NCBI GenBank assembly: GCA_032988165.1 | Contig: JANTQF010000082.1 | Location: 1-64,000, forward strand | Direction of reading: 5' to 3' | DNA length: 64,000 bases | From: Emmonsiellopsis sp. PD_33 | Lineage: Eukaryota > Ascomycota > Eurotiomycetes > Onygenales > Ajellomycetaceae | Shown: piece after piece, positions 11,382-23,600 of the stretch | How the letters are laid out: each line of letters opens with the position of its first letter | Position numbering within the stretch: position 1 is the first letter of the stretch | The notes under the pieces: model-generated | Told to the model about the DNA's origin: nothing | Database searches by the model: none | Seen by the model: only the letters and a program-made list of their open reading frames with translations | Made by a program: the position numbers and the translations under genes

Positions 11382-13351
11382 ATGGTCATTGACCTGACGC
11401 GGGATTCAAGTGATGAAGAGAGTTTCCATTCAGTCAAGGAAGTGAGTTTCCCCATACCACTCTGCATTTATTTGTTGGTTCAACCGGACGTTGCCTCCAC
11501 ACACGCGCCATTATGTTGGGACATCTTGGCTTGAAAGATGAGAATTATCCTGCCTCAGGCAGCCTGTTCTGCGCGCTGCTTGTTGTGAATTGGCTGTTTT
11601 GCACATATTCAGTGGATCCAGACTGAAAGGATATCAAAACCTGCGGGCTGCATTGAGAAGAGACGCGATTTTATCCTCTCTTCTCTACCCCTTGCCAGCG
11701 TGTTTTGTGGGGTGTTGTTGTTTTTGCCTTTTTATGCCGCTAACCCGTTCGGGAATATCAGACACCGCCCGGCCACTCCCCCCAGTCTCTCGATATCCAC
11801 GACGAATCGCAACGACTACTCCAGCGGTTTACTCGGGACGGTGCACAGAATGGGTCTCTGGCGCTGCTCCAGCGGTTTACACGCCCTAAACCTTCGCAGC
11901 CGTCGCCGTCACCGAAAGACATAAGTCCCGAAGTTATACCAACACTAAACCGGAGGGAAAGTTCGAGCCGTCATAGCTCTAGCTCTGCATCTAACACACG
12001 CCCGTTGTTTAAGCATGAGTCGCCATCCAAGGAACATGCCATTGCTGTGGTGATCCCAAGAAGTTCTATATCTGACAGCTCTAGTGTCAAAAGGAGACGT
12101 CTCAGCTCCACCACCAGTGAGATTGGCAAGGTGAATGGGCAAGGATTCCCTTTCCATCATGGGCTGTCACCTTTCTACTCTACTGAGACGCAAAATGTTC
12201 CAGCGTACCGGCCAAAGAAACTAGTTGACCGGGAGAAGGCAGCTCTGGGCGGACGGCCTGTTGGGAGGTACCATCCATCGCGAGGCGGGTCGGATTCTCT
12301 TCTCTCCCTCTACAAAAAAAAGCTTGCTTTGATTGCGGGCCCGCGGGTGACACTGGATGTAAGCCCAGAAGATGCAGCTAAAATCGACTTCAACTTTGAA
12401 TTCATAAATGAATACAAGCTACAGGATGGCGTGAAGCGAGTTGAAGATGGCTTTCTGGCTGGATGTAACTGTGAAGGTGGGGTTTGTGACGCAAACGACT
12501 GCTCCCACCTGTCCTGCGAAGAAGATTCGGACGATGTCATCCATACCTATGGAAAGGGTAGGGACGGCATGATTGTTCTTCGGAGGGATTTTTTGAATCG
12601 AATATCTATGATTTTCGAATGCTCTCCCAAATGCCCCTGCCCGTTGGACTGTTGGAACCGAGTTGTCCAACGTGGACGTACGCTTGAACTGGAAATTTTC
12701 CGCACAAAGAATAGCAGAGGTTTTGGTGAGTACGGTTTTTTTTATTAAAAGTGTTGGAAACTATCACGTGAAGGTTCATTTTGCAGGGTTACGGTCTCCT
12801 CTGGCCTAGTACAATGTACCTATTTACAGATACAGCCACACAGGGTCCTACGCTTCCTAGAGTTGGATGTAACTAATTTTCTGTTAAATGCAGGTCTACG
12901 CTCGCGACAAGACATCCAAGCCGGGCAATATATCGATAAATACCTTGGCGAAGTAATTACAAAGAAAGAGGCGGATGCTCGGGAAGCTGCTGTCTCTGGT
13001 GGCGCTGCCAGTTACCTTTTCTCCCTTGATTTTTTGGTTCGGGATGATAGTATGTATATCGTCGATGGCCGCAAATATGGCTCCGTCACCCGGTTCATGA
13101 ACCATTCCTGCCATCCGAATTGCAAGATGTTCCCGGTAGCGCAATACGATGCGGAGCAACGCATCTTTGATATGGCATTTTTTGCTATCAAGGATATACC
13201 AGCGGGGACGGAACTTACGTTTGATTATTGTCCCAACTACAAGGCGAGCTCGAAGATTGATCCAGATGCTGTGAAATGCTTGTGTGGAGAGCGGAACTGT
13301 CGTGGTCAGCTGTGGCCAAATCAACGCAAAACTATGAAGCTTGAAGACTAA
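11382..13351 (+). CDS. clr4: SET-domain histone H3K9-type methyltransferase (Clr4/DIM-5 family)
   Basis: Three exons (11382-11441, 11762-12725, 12894-13351) give 493 residues. The first 180 or so are low-complexity and contain a short internal duplication (LLQRFT twice). Then come a pre-SET zinc cluster (CNCEGGVCD, CSHLSC, CSPKCPCPLDCWNR), the SET core (SRGFG, YIDKYLGEVIT, RFMNHSCHPNC, ELTFDY) and a post-SET motif CLCGERNCRG. This order and the post-SET cysteines are those of enzymes that trimethylate H3 lysine 9 and direct heterochromatin and, in fungi, DNA methylation. There is no chromodomain, as in DIM-5. The first intron is long (320 nt); the exon 1 assignment rests on a clean phase-0 join and is the least sure part. 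The second intron contains a decoy acceptor at 12786. Confidence 0.9.
11819..11880 (+). repeat. 14-bp direct repeat inside the SET gene
   Basis: The 14-mer ctccagcggtttac occurs at 11819-11832 and 11867-11880, 48 bp apart, so both copies read in the same frame and encode LLQRFT twice in the N-terminal region of the methyltransferase. Confidence 0.8.
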
Positions 13352-15223
13352 AGGAGGGGGGCTTCGTTGTCTCTACCTCCTGAGCCATGTTGCCCGACCT
13401 TGCTTCTCCGTTACCCAAGTTGGAAAACCATGTTTACGTCAGAGGATTTGCTACATCTTCACTTTCCTCCCTGCGATCTCGGTTGTTTTTGCTACATTTC
13501 CTGCTTTTGTTCATCCTGGCGACGGCGTTTCGAGATGGCTCTGTTCTGTTCTACATGCCTCTTTTTGTGATTACCCCCTACCCTATCCTGCGAATACGTA
13601 CGCACACGCACACGCCCACACGACAGCAACAGCGACGCAAACACGCCGACGAAATAAATTGACAATCCACCACTGTCCGATACCACTCTAGTCAGCATGA
13701 CGAAACTTGCCCTGGCGCCGGTCCCTCCGTCCGCCCGTGTTTATAGTCTTCGAAACAACCCAAGGCGGATGGACCCGTCGTTTTGTTGCCCATTTTGTTT
13801 ATTTGCTCTTCTTGCCTTTCCAGCTTCCCACTTCTTCTGTTATTTTCCCCAATTCCCCCTTCCAATACAGCCGGTCCCTGCTCTTCACTGATAGCTTGCG
13901 CATGTTTCTACGGTTTCTTCTTCTTTTCTCCTTTCTTTCTTTACCCCCCTTCCCTGCGTTCCTCCCCCCTTGAGATCCTAGATACATACCCAAGTTTATC
14001 CTCAAGCAATCGTCGTCATCATCACCAGCCCATCTACCCCCCCTACCTATCCCCCTAACCTCAGCCTCCAGTGTTCCCTTTCCAACTTTCCCATGTTTCT
14101 CCAGTCTAATTAGATCGCGCAAAGAATTGGGGGGGAATGAAGCACAAAGTCTTTTCTTTTATTATTGCCGTACTGCAAGGGTTTATTATCTGAAATTCTA
14201 TTCATGTTTCTTATTATGTGTTTCTGTACGTAAACTAAACACCCGTCTGAGCTAGCGAGCCTGCTTCCTCCGTGGAGCTTAGAAGTTTATTTTTTCTTTA
14301 TTTTCTCTCTTGTTAAAGCTCTTTCTAGGTACCAGCACCAGGAAGGGAAGATTGAACTTAAAATTGACTTGTTTATTCTTTTTCTCTTCACTTTCATGTG
14401 TGCCTCTTCCATTTATATAGAAAAGGGAAGAGAGAGAGGAGGGGGGGAGATACACGGTTTATCCATTTCCTCTTTTTATGAGAAGCTTTATACATAATAC
14501 AGAAGAGAAATGGGAGAAATTCATTCTGCTCATCCTTGAAGGCCTAGCTGAATATAGTTTACTAACTAACTGGGTGGTTAGGAGTGAACCTTGTTTAAAG
14601 AAATGTATGTAGGTATGGAAAGAGAAAAAAAAAAGACGGAGGAGAAAAGAGAAGAGAAGAGAAGTATGAAACCATTTTGCCGTTCAAAGACATGAAAAAA
14701 CACATACACATATACACAGAGACATATATACATAGCAAGATCTGCGGAGACAAGACACACACACACAGACGGAGAGAGATAGGTGGATATAATATAATAT
14801 AGACAAAAAAACAAAAAAAAAAAAGGAAGCCCCGATCTAAACATCTAGCTTTTCGATAAAGGGGTAGTTAGTAAATTCGATGGGCTCGTTGACCCTGCTG
14901 CCCGTTCTGCGTGTTTGTAGAGAGAGGGGTAGGAGGGGGGACTTGGCTGTGAAGAAGAGAAGAGAAGAGAAGAGAGAGAAGAGAGAGAAGAGAGAGAAGA
15001 GAAAAAGGGGCAGGGGGTTGTAAACCGGGAAATCGGAAGAGGAATAGTAGGTGGAAAGGGGTATGGATGGCGTTGATGATGTGAAATGTAGCTGGGACAT
15101 AGTCGCACAGACCCCCCATTACAGACCATATAAGGATGACCTCGGCCTGTTCTCCAGAGAGAGAAAGATATATTTCCCCCCCCCTTCTGTTGCATAATAA
15201 CAGTCCATTCCATCCGCATCCGC
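13352..15223. other. Long intergenic region with homopurine/homopyrimidine tracts
   Basis: About 1.9 kb between two convergent genes. CT-rich DNA up to about 14100 fits a 3' region of the SET gene; from about 14430 to 15010 the plus strand is purine-rich, including GAGAA-type tandem runs. Open frames here are low-complexity and no domain was found. Confidence 0.45.
14952..15005. repeat. Imperfect purine tandem repeat (GAGAA/GAGAGAA units)
   Basis: An unbroken run of agaag, gagag and gagaa units on the plus strand; on the minus strand it is a pure CT tract. It probably arose by slippage. It lies downstream of the stop codon of the Ser/Pro-rich gene. Confidence 0.75.
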
Positions 15224-15898
15224 CTAAGCTGTCCCCTCCATCACCTCGAAGATCCCACCCATAACAAACCGCGGCTGACTCCCTATCCGCAACGCATCCA
15301 CATAATAATTATTATTGTTGTTATTGTGAACCCCCTCCGCCTCGAAATCCAACATCCTGTCCATATTCATATCCATATCCATATCCATCATCATCACAGG
15401 CACAGGCATCGGATCCACAGGTCTCGGCTCCATCATCGCCAGCCCAATCTTCTCAACCGCGTCCTCACTGCACCGACACCTCTCCTCGCTCAACGCCAGA
15501 TCAACAGCCGACGGCCTCCGGCGCAGGATCAACGAGGACAGACGGAAGGAAGACGAGGCGGAGGCGGAGCGCATTGTGAACGGGCTGCCGCTGCGGCTGC
15601 GCATTCGGTTTAGAGATAGCGAGGCGGAGAACCGGCGGCGGCGGCTGGTGCTTGTTGGGCTTGAGTCGGGAGAGCATGGCGGGCTGTTTGTGGCCGGGGA
15701 GCGGGGGAGGCTGCCGCTGGCGAAAGGGTTGCGGAGGGGCGGGGTGTAGTTTGTCCAGGGCGAGGGGAGGAGGTCGGTTGTTTCGGGGCGCATTGTGGAA
15801 GAGGGAGGGGAGGAGGGGGAGGAGGAGTCCAGGGCCTCGAAGAGGCCGACTAAGCGTTTGACGGCCGTGGTTGGCGAGGTTGGGAATGAGGCGAAGTT
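15224..15898 (-). CDS. Ser/Pro-rich protein of unknown function (5' exon unresolved)
   Basis: A coding exon that opens right after a strong CT-rich acceptor (ctctttctatag at 15899-15910) and ends at a TGA at 15224. It can start at the ATG at 15793 (189 residues), but the frame is open 35 codons further to the acceptor and reads protein-like NFASFPTSPTTAVKRLVGLF, so I think an upstream exon supplies the true start. Features: many SxS and RRR stretches, basic RRRRF and ILRRRPSAVDLALSEER, a Met-Asp repeat (from an ATATCC hexamer repeat), six Asn, and a conserved-looking end, RFVMGGIFEVMEG. No enzyme domain, membrane segment or signal peptide is seen. A possible first exon ends near 16212 (ALYQKLLGWR), but this is weak. 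Confidence 0.65.
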   Translation of the reverse strand, partial: NFASFPTSPTTAVKRLVGLFEALDSSSPSSPPSSTMRPETTDLLPSPWTNYTPPLRNPFASGSLPRSPATNSPPCSPDSSPTSTSRRRRFSASLSLNRMRSRSGSPFTMRSASASSSFRLSSLILRRRPSAVDLALSEERCRCSEDAVEKIGLAMMEPRPVDPMPVPVMMMDMDMDMNMDRMLDFEAEGVHNNNNNNYYVDALRIGSQPRFVMGGIFEVMEGTA

Positions 15899-15910
15899 CT
15901 ATAGAAAGAG

Positions 15911-17146
15911 AGAGAGAGAGGAAATAAAGAGCAGAACACGGGCCGGCGTATCTGTCTCTGGTCGAGGAAGAAGCGAAGATAAATATTATAAACAGACACG
16001 CCGTGCTCAGCAATTGGCAGCCGGGGAAGAAAAGAGCGGCATCAACGGATCGACCGGAGAGAATTTCCTGATTGCAGAGAGTGTACAATACACCGTCAAG
16101 GCGTGGGATGCTGTTTAAGAAGAGAAAGGAGAGAGAGAGGAGAAATCTGCGACGGGTGGAGTTGGAGAGAATAATTAATTAATCTTCTGTTTAACCAGCA
16201 CTAACTCGCCATCCCAGCAACTTCTGATACAACGCCTCTGTTTGAGAATCAAGCTGGCCCGAGCCGCGTCTCGGCTGTCCCGTCCAGCTAAATAAATAAA
16301 TAAATATCCGATCGGGCGTATCTCGGCTATTTCTATACTTCCTGACCCCTATCCACGCCCGACGCTTCATCTCGTAAAAACCTGCAGCATCCTCACACGC
16401 AGACTGCGCCAGAGATATATCCGAGCGCGCTTTATCTATCCCCTAAGCAAGACACTCATAAAAGGGGTTATGATGGAACCACCGGGTTTCCCCTAGGGAT
16501 ATGGATGAGTAGTTGACACGGGCTATTCCTTTCTTTCTTTTACTCTGCAGCTGTCTTACATCATATCATGCATATATGTATGCCTCTGTGCTATTAGGAA
16601 TTGTCAGAGAGGGCCCGGGCGGATATCCCCCCCCCTCCTCCCCCTCCCCTGAAACCCAGTCCCACTGCTATATGTATGTGCACCCAGGGTATATATGTAG
16701 ATCTCCGCTGGGGCTTAGCTAGGAGGAAAATCAATATGCCCCTTCCCCCCCTGCGTAGAGAGTATATAAAGTTAACAAGGAAACAAAGGGGGTATTAGGA
16801 ATTATTAGAAGGATGGTAAGTAAGTACATAAGTAATGAGAAAAAAGGAAGATGACATCCCGCGAGGACAATGGAAAATTGGAAATACTAGTTACAGAGGA
16901 AGGAGGAATTCGCAGAGGACATTAATAACAAATAATCGAAAAACTCCAGATAGACCAAGCTGAACGAGAAGCGGGAGAGAAAGAAAAGGAGAGGAAAAAA
17001 AAAAAAATCAGGCCCTCTGCTTGCTTCATAAGCACATTTTGGACGGCAAGGTAAACTCCATACAGACCGAACCATCGTCTCGACAAACCCCCTCCCTCCC
17101 ATCCCCTGTCTTTTAGTCTAGTAACAGAAAGGAGGGGGGGGGGAAG

Positions 17147-17177
<31 letters not shown>

Positions 17178-17671
17178 TAAAAGAAAAACAAGAAAAGCTG
17201 AATAGACACAAAGCCGCCATCCAGTACACACTCCTTTGCTGCTTGCTTCCCTCCCCTCCCTTCCCTTCCTCGTATGTGGCGTGTCGTGTTTATCGTGAAT
17301 ATGCATATGGGTGTCTCAAGCCGTACTGTACATGGTATCTCTCTCTCTTTTTCTTCTCTCTCTCTCTGTCAAGAGGCTGCATGGTATAACAATAACAACA
17401 AATTTCTGCTGCTTGTATGTATGTACGAGCAGAACGGGGATGGTATGCGAACAAAAAAGGAAATAGGAAAAACAAGAAGTTGATATGGAAGCTGAATAGC
17501 TAGAGGAAAGGAAAAGAAAAATTCGACTGGGTATAGTAATATATATATATATGCAGTGAAGGAAGGGAAAGGTGAATCATGGATAATGATAATATAGGGC
17601 GAGGTAAGGACACGGAGAGAAAGAAAAAAAATCATCATCTATCATCAATCAATCAAAAACTCAAAACTCAA
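15911..17671. other. Intergenic, purine-rich, between unknown gene and cch1
   Basis: The left 350 bp or so probably carry the 5' part of the Ser/Pro-rich gene. The rest is low-complexity: GA-rich on the plus strand near 16120-16150 and 16970-17190, an ATATAT run near 17541-17552, and CT runs near 17340-17370. No further coding region was supported; the right end is the 3' region of cch1. Confidence 0.4.
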
Positions 17672-20600
17672 TCAATCATGATCTCGATCCCCCCTGGACG
17701 GTCTCCGCATCGTAAAGCTCCGCCGAATACTCTCCCCCCATGCAGAATTATCCAGCGAGTCCATCACGCCCTGGACGCTCACCGAGCTGCCCGCACGGTG
17801 ATGATTCGTGATATCGTCCGGACTAGGCGGGTCGGAACCATAGTATGCGCCGGTGGCGTGGCTCTGCCGATTTGGCGACAGCGAGGGACTGATATTCGAC
17901 CACTCGCCGCCACGCGTTGGTGAGCCAGACCGCGACGAGCCGCCCTGGGATAGATTCGTGTCGATTGACGGGAGGTTGCGCATGTGTCTGCTCATCGCGG
18001 ACGAGCGGCCACCGGCACCACCGCCCATTGAGGCTGGGGAGAGCATGGGGGAGGAGAAGGCGGATTCGGAAGGGTGGGAGGGGCTGCGATGGGGGATGTC
18101 TTCGCCGTCTTCGACGAAGATTTCGGGCACGGCAAATGTGGGCACCGAGACCAACCGGGACGAGTGTCGGGATTCTTGCTTTTGGCGGAACTTGCGAGAC
18201 CAGTAGAGGGTGTCGAAGAAACCGACGACGACGTTTCGGCGGACGGCTTCTTCGACACGCTGGAGGCGGGCACGGCGGCGTAGGAATTCTTCTAGCCTGT
18301 TTAGGTGCGGGGAAATTTCGTTAGGATGGTGCGCTTTGTGAGTATATCGGAAGATTGCAAACTTACCTCAAGCTCTTGCTATCAGTGATAACATTATAAT
18401 GAGCAAGAATCATGAGACAGGAGGTGAAAGAAATGCCCTTCTCCGGGTCAGCCGAGACGAGGACTTCTTCGTAGAAGGCATTCATCCGGGCCCGTTTTCT
18501 GCGAATCTGCTGGATTGGGATACGGTTGAGCCTCCGTTCCAACTTATCCAGGTCAATCCCATCGACAGATCGGATATATGGCACGGTTGATTCGCGATGC
18601 TGGACCTTGCAGTCTTCCAAAATGCGGCCAACGGTAAAGTCACCATCATAGATTCGCATCTCGAACACACCAGATAGTTCCTATTTTGAGGTTAGATTTA
18701 TTTTAGAGTGGATGATGGGTATAGGAGTTAAAACTCACCCCTAGCAACCGTGGGAACGCCTCCTTGGAGATATACCCGCTGCCGTCAGGATCGTAGGTTG
18801 CCCAAGCTTGCTTGAAGCGTCGGATTTCTTCTCTGCTGATCGCATATAGCCCACTGCTTCGCTGGTACACATATGAAAAACTCTCGAAAATGAGAGAGAC
18901 GAACAGAGAGACGAAAATGTACATGCTGACAATATTCCAAGAAATGAAGAGCCCACGAGCCCAAGCAGCACTGCCACAATCGCTCTCAAAGAAATTGTCC
19001 TGAAATGTGCAGTATGGTGGTACCATCGTGGCAAAGTCTTCCATGATCTCGTTCCAGCCTTCACCACAACTGGTGCGGAAAAGTAGAATAAGTGCCCGGG
19101 GAACATCTCTGAAATTCAGATTACCATTCTGCCCGCCGTTGAACTTTGTAAGACCAAAGATCTGCGTGAGCGCAATGGCGTAGACGAGAAAGAGGACAAA
19201 CCAAGTGGCTAGAAGATTGCCAATGGCAGTTAAACTAGCAGCGGCAGTTTTGAATAGCTGGTCGAGCTGGTTGTTTCGGGGGATTAGGAGAAGGCCAATG
19301 GAGACTAGGAAGAGCTTATGGAGCTGTATGAAGACGCGGTTCTCGTAGCGGACAACCGACAACACAGTGGTGACGAACGTTCCCGAGACTGCTATAATGG
19401 AGTATACGTCCCACGAGCTACGGCTAAATCGTTGCCATGTCAATCCGACGATACGGATTACGACATTCGCGACGTAGAACAGGGTCAGAATCAAGAAGAG
19501 TATATCTATACTGGTGAGCTGATGCGTGCTAAATCTATTATAAGATGGAGAAAACATACCTCGAGTTCTATCCCACCAAACGGATTCCGGATAGAATTCA
19601 AGAATCAGGAGGAGTAGATGAAATAGCAAAAGCCCCGTGATGAATCTTGACCAACGTCCATGCTTTTTGACAGCAATTCTGTAGCACCACGCTTTGAATT
19701 TCTTGCTGTCCTTATCAATTGACCGCTTGGACGGCGATATCTGCCGCAGAAGCTTCCGGAGTTCGAGCCAGGACCGCTGCTCAGCAGTCAAATATGCCAC
19801 ACCCGTTTGTTCAGTGTAGTTTCGCATAAAGACAGAAACAAAGAGCGTCAACACGAAGACAGCTCCGAGCAAATTGAAAACAACGAAGAAGAGCCCGTTT
19901 TCTTGAGAGGCGAGGAACTGGGGCTGTTGGTCCACTCCCGTTATGCTCATCGCATTCCACAACACACCTGTCCACCCTTCTTGGGACACAATCTGGAAGA
20001 GAATGAAGAGCGAATCGCCAAAGTTGTCGAAACTGTAATATGGATTCGAAACAGCCCGTGGAGCCAGTACATCCCATGCATATGGCGAGCTTTTATATTC
20101 GCCAACGCAATGGGACAGCGAACTATACCCAAAGTCACCGTCGTTACAGCTTTTGAGTTGTCCATTGAAGAGATTCAAGCCATAGATGGCGAATGGGATC
20201 AGAAAACTCATGGAGACAAACGCAGCCTGGGTGGTTCGATATTAGTAGTGCTAAAATGACAATTGGGCGAAGGAGTAAACTTACAGAGACAACCTTCCAT
20301 CCACCCAAAATAATCACGGAATGGAAAGTATCTCTTGCGCTGTCACTGACATTGAGCAACCTCAAAGCTCTCAATGCCTTGAACGCACCCACAACCCGTG
20401 ACGCACCGTTATCATTAAACAGTGCAGATATCACATTAACCCAGAGCGTGACTAGCACGACTCCGTCAATGAATCCCCAGGAGCCACGGAAGTAGGCGTT
20501 CGGTGTCCAGAAGAAACCGTCTGCAATGACTTTGATTATAGCTTCTATTGAGAAGAGGACAGCGAAGCCCATATCGGACCAGACGAACCAATTGTGGACA

Positions 20601-23600
20601 CCATGCTTATGCGTCTGTAGATATGTCCGCTGATAGAGGGGTGTGGCAATGCAGGCAATTAGAACCATAGCCACAATAGCGGCATAGATAAACGCGGAAA
20701 AGGTATACCAAACCGGCTTGTATGGATCTACTCCTTCAATCCGATTGCTGCCTCGGCCGGGTCCGACAACACGCTGGCATAAGCGTCGTATAGAATGGTC
20801 TGGCCGGAAGATATACAAGGACACATTATAATTAGGGTACTTCTGGAGATATTGCCGCTGGGCCCTTTTTCGCTGTTCAGAGGCAGAGAGAACTTCCTTC
20901 GCCATCGAAGTCGGGTCCAGATCGTCATAAACTTTTGAGAATTTCAGTTTCGAGTAAAATGGATTGGGTTCGTGGTTTAGTATCCGATTTTTGATCGTGC
21001 TGTACGTGCTTGTAAATATATTGCTGGATTGGGCGGCTTTGGATGGGCTTTCAGCTCGCTGAGGCTCGTCTGGCGGGGACCTTGGTTGTTCGTCGAGAAA
21101 CTCATGAACGACTGCATCTTTGAGAAGCATTTCCAGGGCGGCAGGTCCATGATCGAGCGGGTCCCGGTATCGCTGAGAGTCACGGCCGAGTCTGAAGATG
21201 GTCGACAGCGAAAGATTTCCTTGAGACGATCCACTCAGTTGCTTCTGCATCAGGAACGCCTTGACTTGTTGAAGTCGCTTCTCATCCTCTGAAACGTCGA
21301 AACTTTCCTGGATGACAGCAATGAACATGTTCAGCACGACAAAATTGGCCAGAATAAACCACATAATGACGAACGAGGCCGAAATCCACGCCGTATTCCA
21401 TGGGTACGTAGCCTGAACAGTAGTGAATAAGATTGACGTCCAGTCCTCGCTGGAAAGGATCTGGTACATCCCCAGAAACGAGTTATAAATATCGAAAAAT
21501 GTGACATTTATTTCTCCGCCGGTCGAGTCTTCCAAGGGAATCTGATCTCGAAACAGCTGGATAGCGAATATTGAGGCGAGGAATGTGATGAGAAACACGA
21601 AGACGATCAGATTAAGCAGGCCAACCGCGTTGCCAAAAACGGTCATGATAAGTTCCCTGGTAACAGAGAACGCAAGGACAATTCGGTATACTCGCAACAC
21701 CTGAAAAATGGACAATGCAGCATATGGCTTCCCTGAATTGTATATAGACGGTATTAGAATGACCACAGTGATGATGGCAAGCGCAAGATCGACCCAGTTA
21801 CGAGCTTTCTTAAAGAAGTGCCTCCAGTCGGATGCAAGCCGAAGGCAGATTTCCACGGCGAGGGTGATGGTGACGATGGTTTCTGTAACGTTGATAAATT
21901 TCCGCCGATCGGGACCCATGGAGGAGCTTCTGAGGCACTGCACCACAAGATCGAAGGATATGACGACGATCCAGAGCCAGTAGGTTCTGTTGTATATCAG
22001 CTTCAGTCCACGCAGTTTTTGCGGCGCTTCGTCCTCGAGGTCTCTCTCGGCAATATCTTCGCTGGTAAACGCGCTTCGCTTGCTCTCTTCCCGGATAACC
22101 TGGAAGGACGAGGTGATAACCGCGACCAACAAGTTGACCAGCCACAGACTTAGGACCACAAACGCGAAGGCAAAAAACAGAGCCGCGGCAAGATAGTCGC
22201 TGTCGGTCATGTAGTAAAGGATGTTCGAGAAAGTATTTGAGCTCATGATCACGAACACTAGCTCAAGAGAATGCGCAACGTTGTCGAAGCTAATGGTCCC
22301 GCCGTACGGGTTGCTGCCCTGTACACAGAGAGAACCTTCCGGACAGAGATAGCCCTTCGCACTCTCGGATCCAACGGAGCCGTCTGGCATAAGCCAACCC
22401 ATTTCAGCGCCAGTACCACGCTCAAGATACCCCCCACAAAATTGGATATTGTCGGGAGCAGCATTAAGCGTAAAGTTCTGCTGGTTCTCGGGATCAACCC
22501 AAACACAGGTCCGGCGGAGACTGGATTTGAAGCTCTGGACGCCTACAATAGCAAATAAGAGCCAGAAAAAGCCAATGAGAAATGCCACATGAACGAGTAA
22601 GGGAGCGGCTTTCTTCAGACTTCGGAAAATAACCTATCTCAAGGTTAGTTCGGGGTTGCAATTAAAAAAAATTGATCTGAAATAAATGTAACCTACCGAT
22701 GTACCGCTCGTGAGACCCAAAAGCCTCAATATTCGAAGACAACTGAGCATTCGGAAAACATAAAGGTGATGTTGAGACTCCATGGACATATTCGACAGCG
22801 CAAATGATATCCAATATGATACAACGGCAAGGAAATCGAGTCTGGTGAAAGAGTGGCGGAGGAATGCGCGACGCGCCAGCCTAAAACGCTGCTGCGAGAG
22901 ACTGTCCCCTGACGGGCCGCCTGGAAGCTGGGCTCCCGTGAATGATCTCAAGACAGACATTTGAGGCACATCTGTGTGGACGGATTTCCGAGTTGAAAAG
23001 TGTCGTTGAGGCATAAGAAGGTCCTTCCCCTTGGCGATAATCGCCTTTCTTAACCCTAGCGACCGATCTAGTGTGCTGTATTCGTCTGGGTTGAGAATGA
23101 GGCCTGACACAATTATTCTTGCGACAATTTCAAAGGTATATATTATAAAAAGAACAAGGAATGCATAATCGAAAGCTGGAGTCCCCCACCGGCTACCTCG
23201 CTGGCCTTTATACACCGAGGCTTCGATGGCTAGGAGGATAGTTTGAACAATAATAAGGACGAGAATTATTGGTTCTGTCGCGGGGTGAATTAGAATTTCA
23301 CACAACGCCCTCCGCAGTTTACTTTGCGGCGTAAATATCCCAAGCGAGTTGCCTTTGAGCGGATTTTCCTTCGTCTGGTATACATCCGGGTACCGTATCT
23401 TCGAAAACAGCGACGGTCGTTTTTCCCGCGGGTACTCGTCCTCCTCCATATCCGCCGACATATCATGGGCATATTCGGTCATCGCAGGGAGCGATGGTGG
23501 TGCCTCCAGACGCGCCTGTTTGAGCGAAGATTTGCGCCGGAGGGTCTGCTCAACGATTTCGGGTTCATTACTGATATTGACCACACGTTGCGACATCATC

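Noticed and set aside
15501..16088. 195-codon minus-strand frame
   Set aside because: It runs through the CT-rich intron and overlaps the better Ser/Pro-rich frame in another phase; the N-terminal part looks like a random translation.
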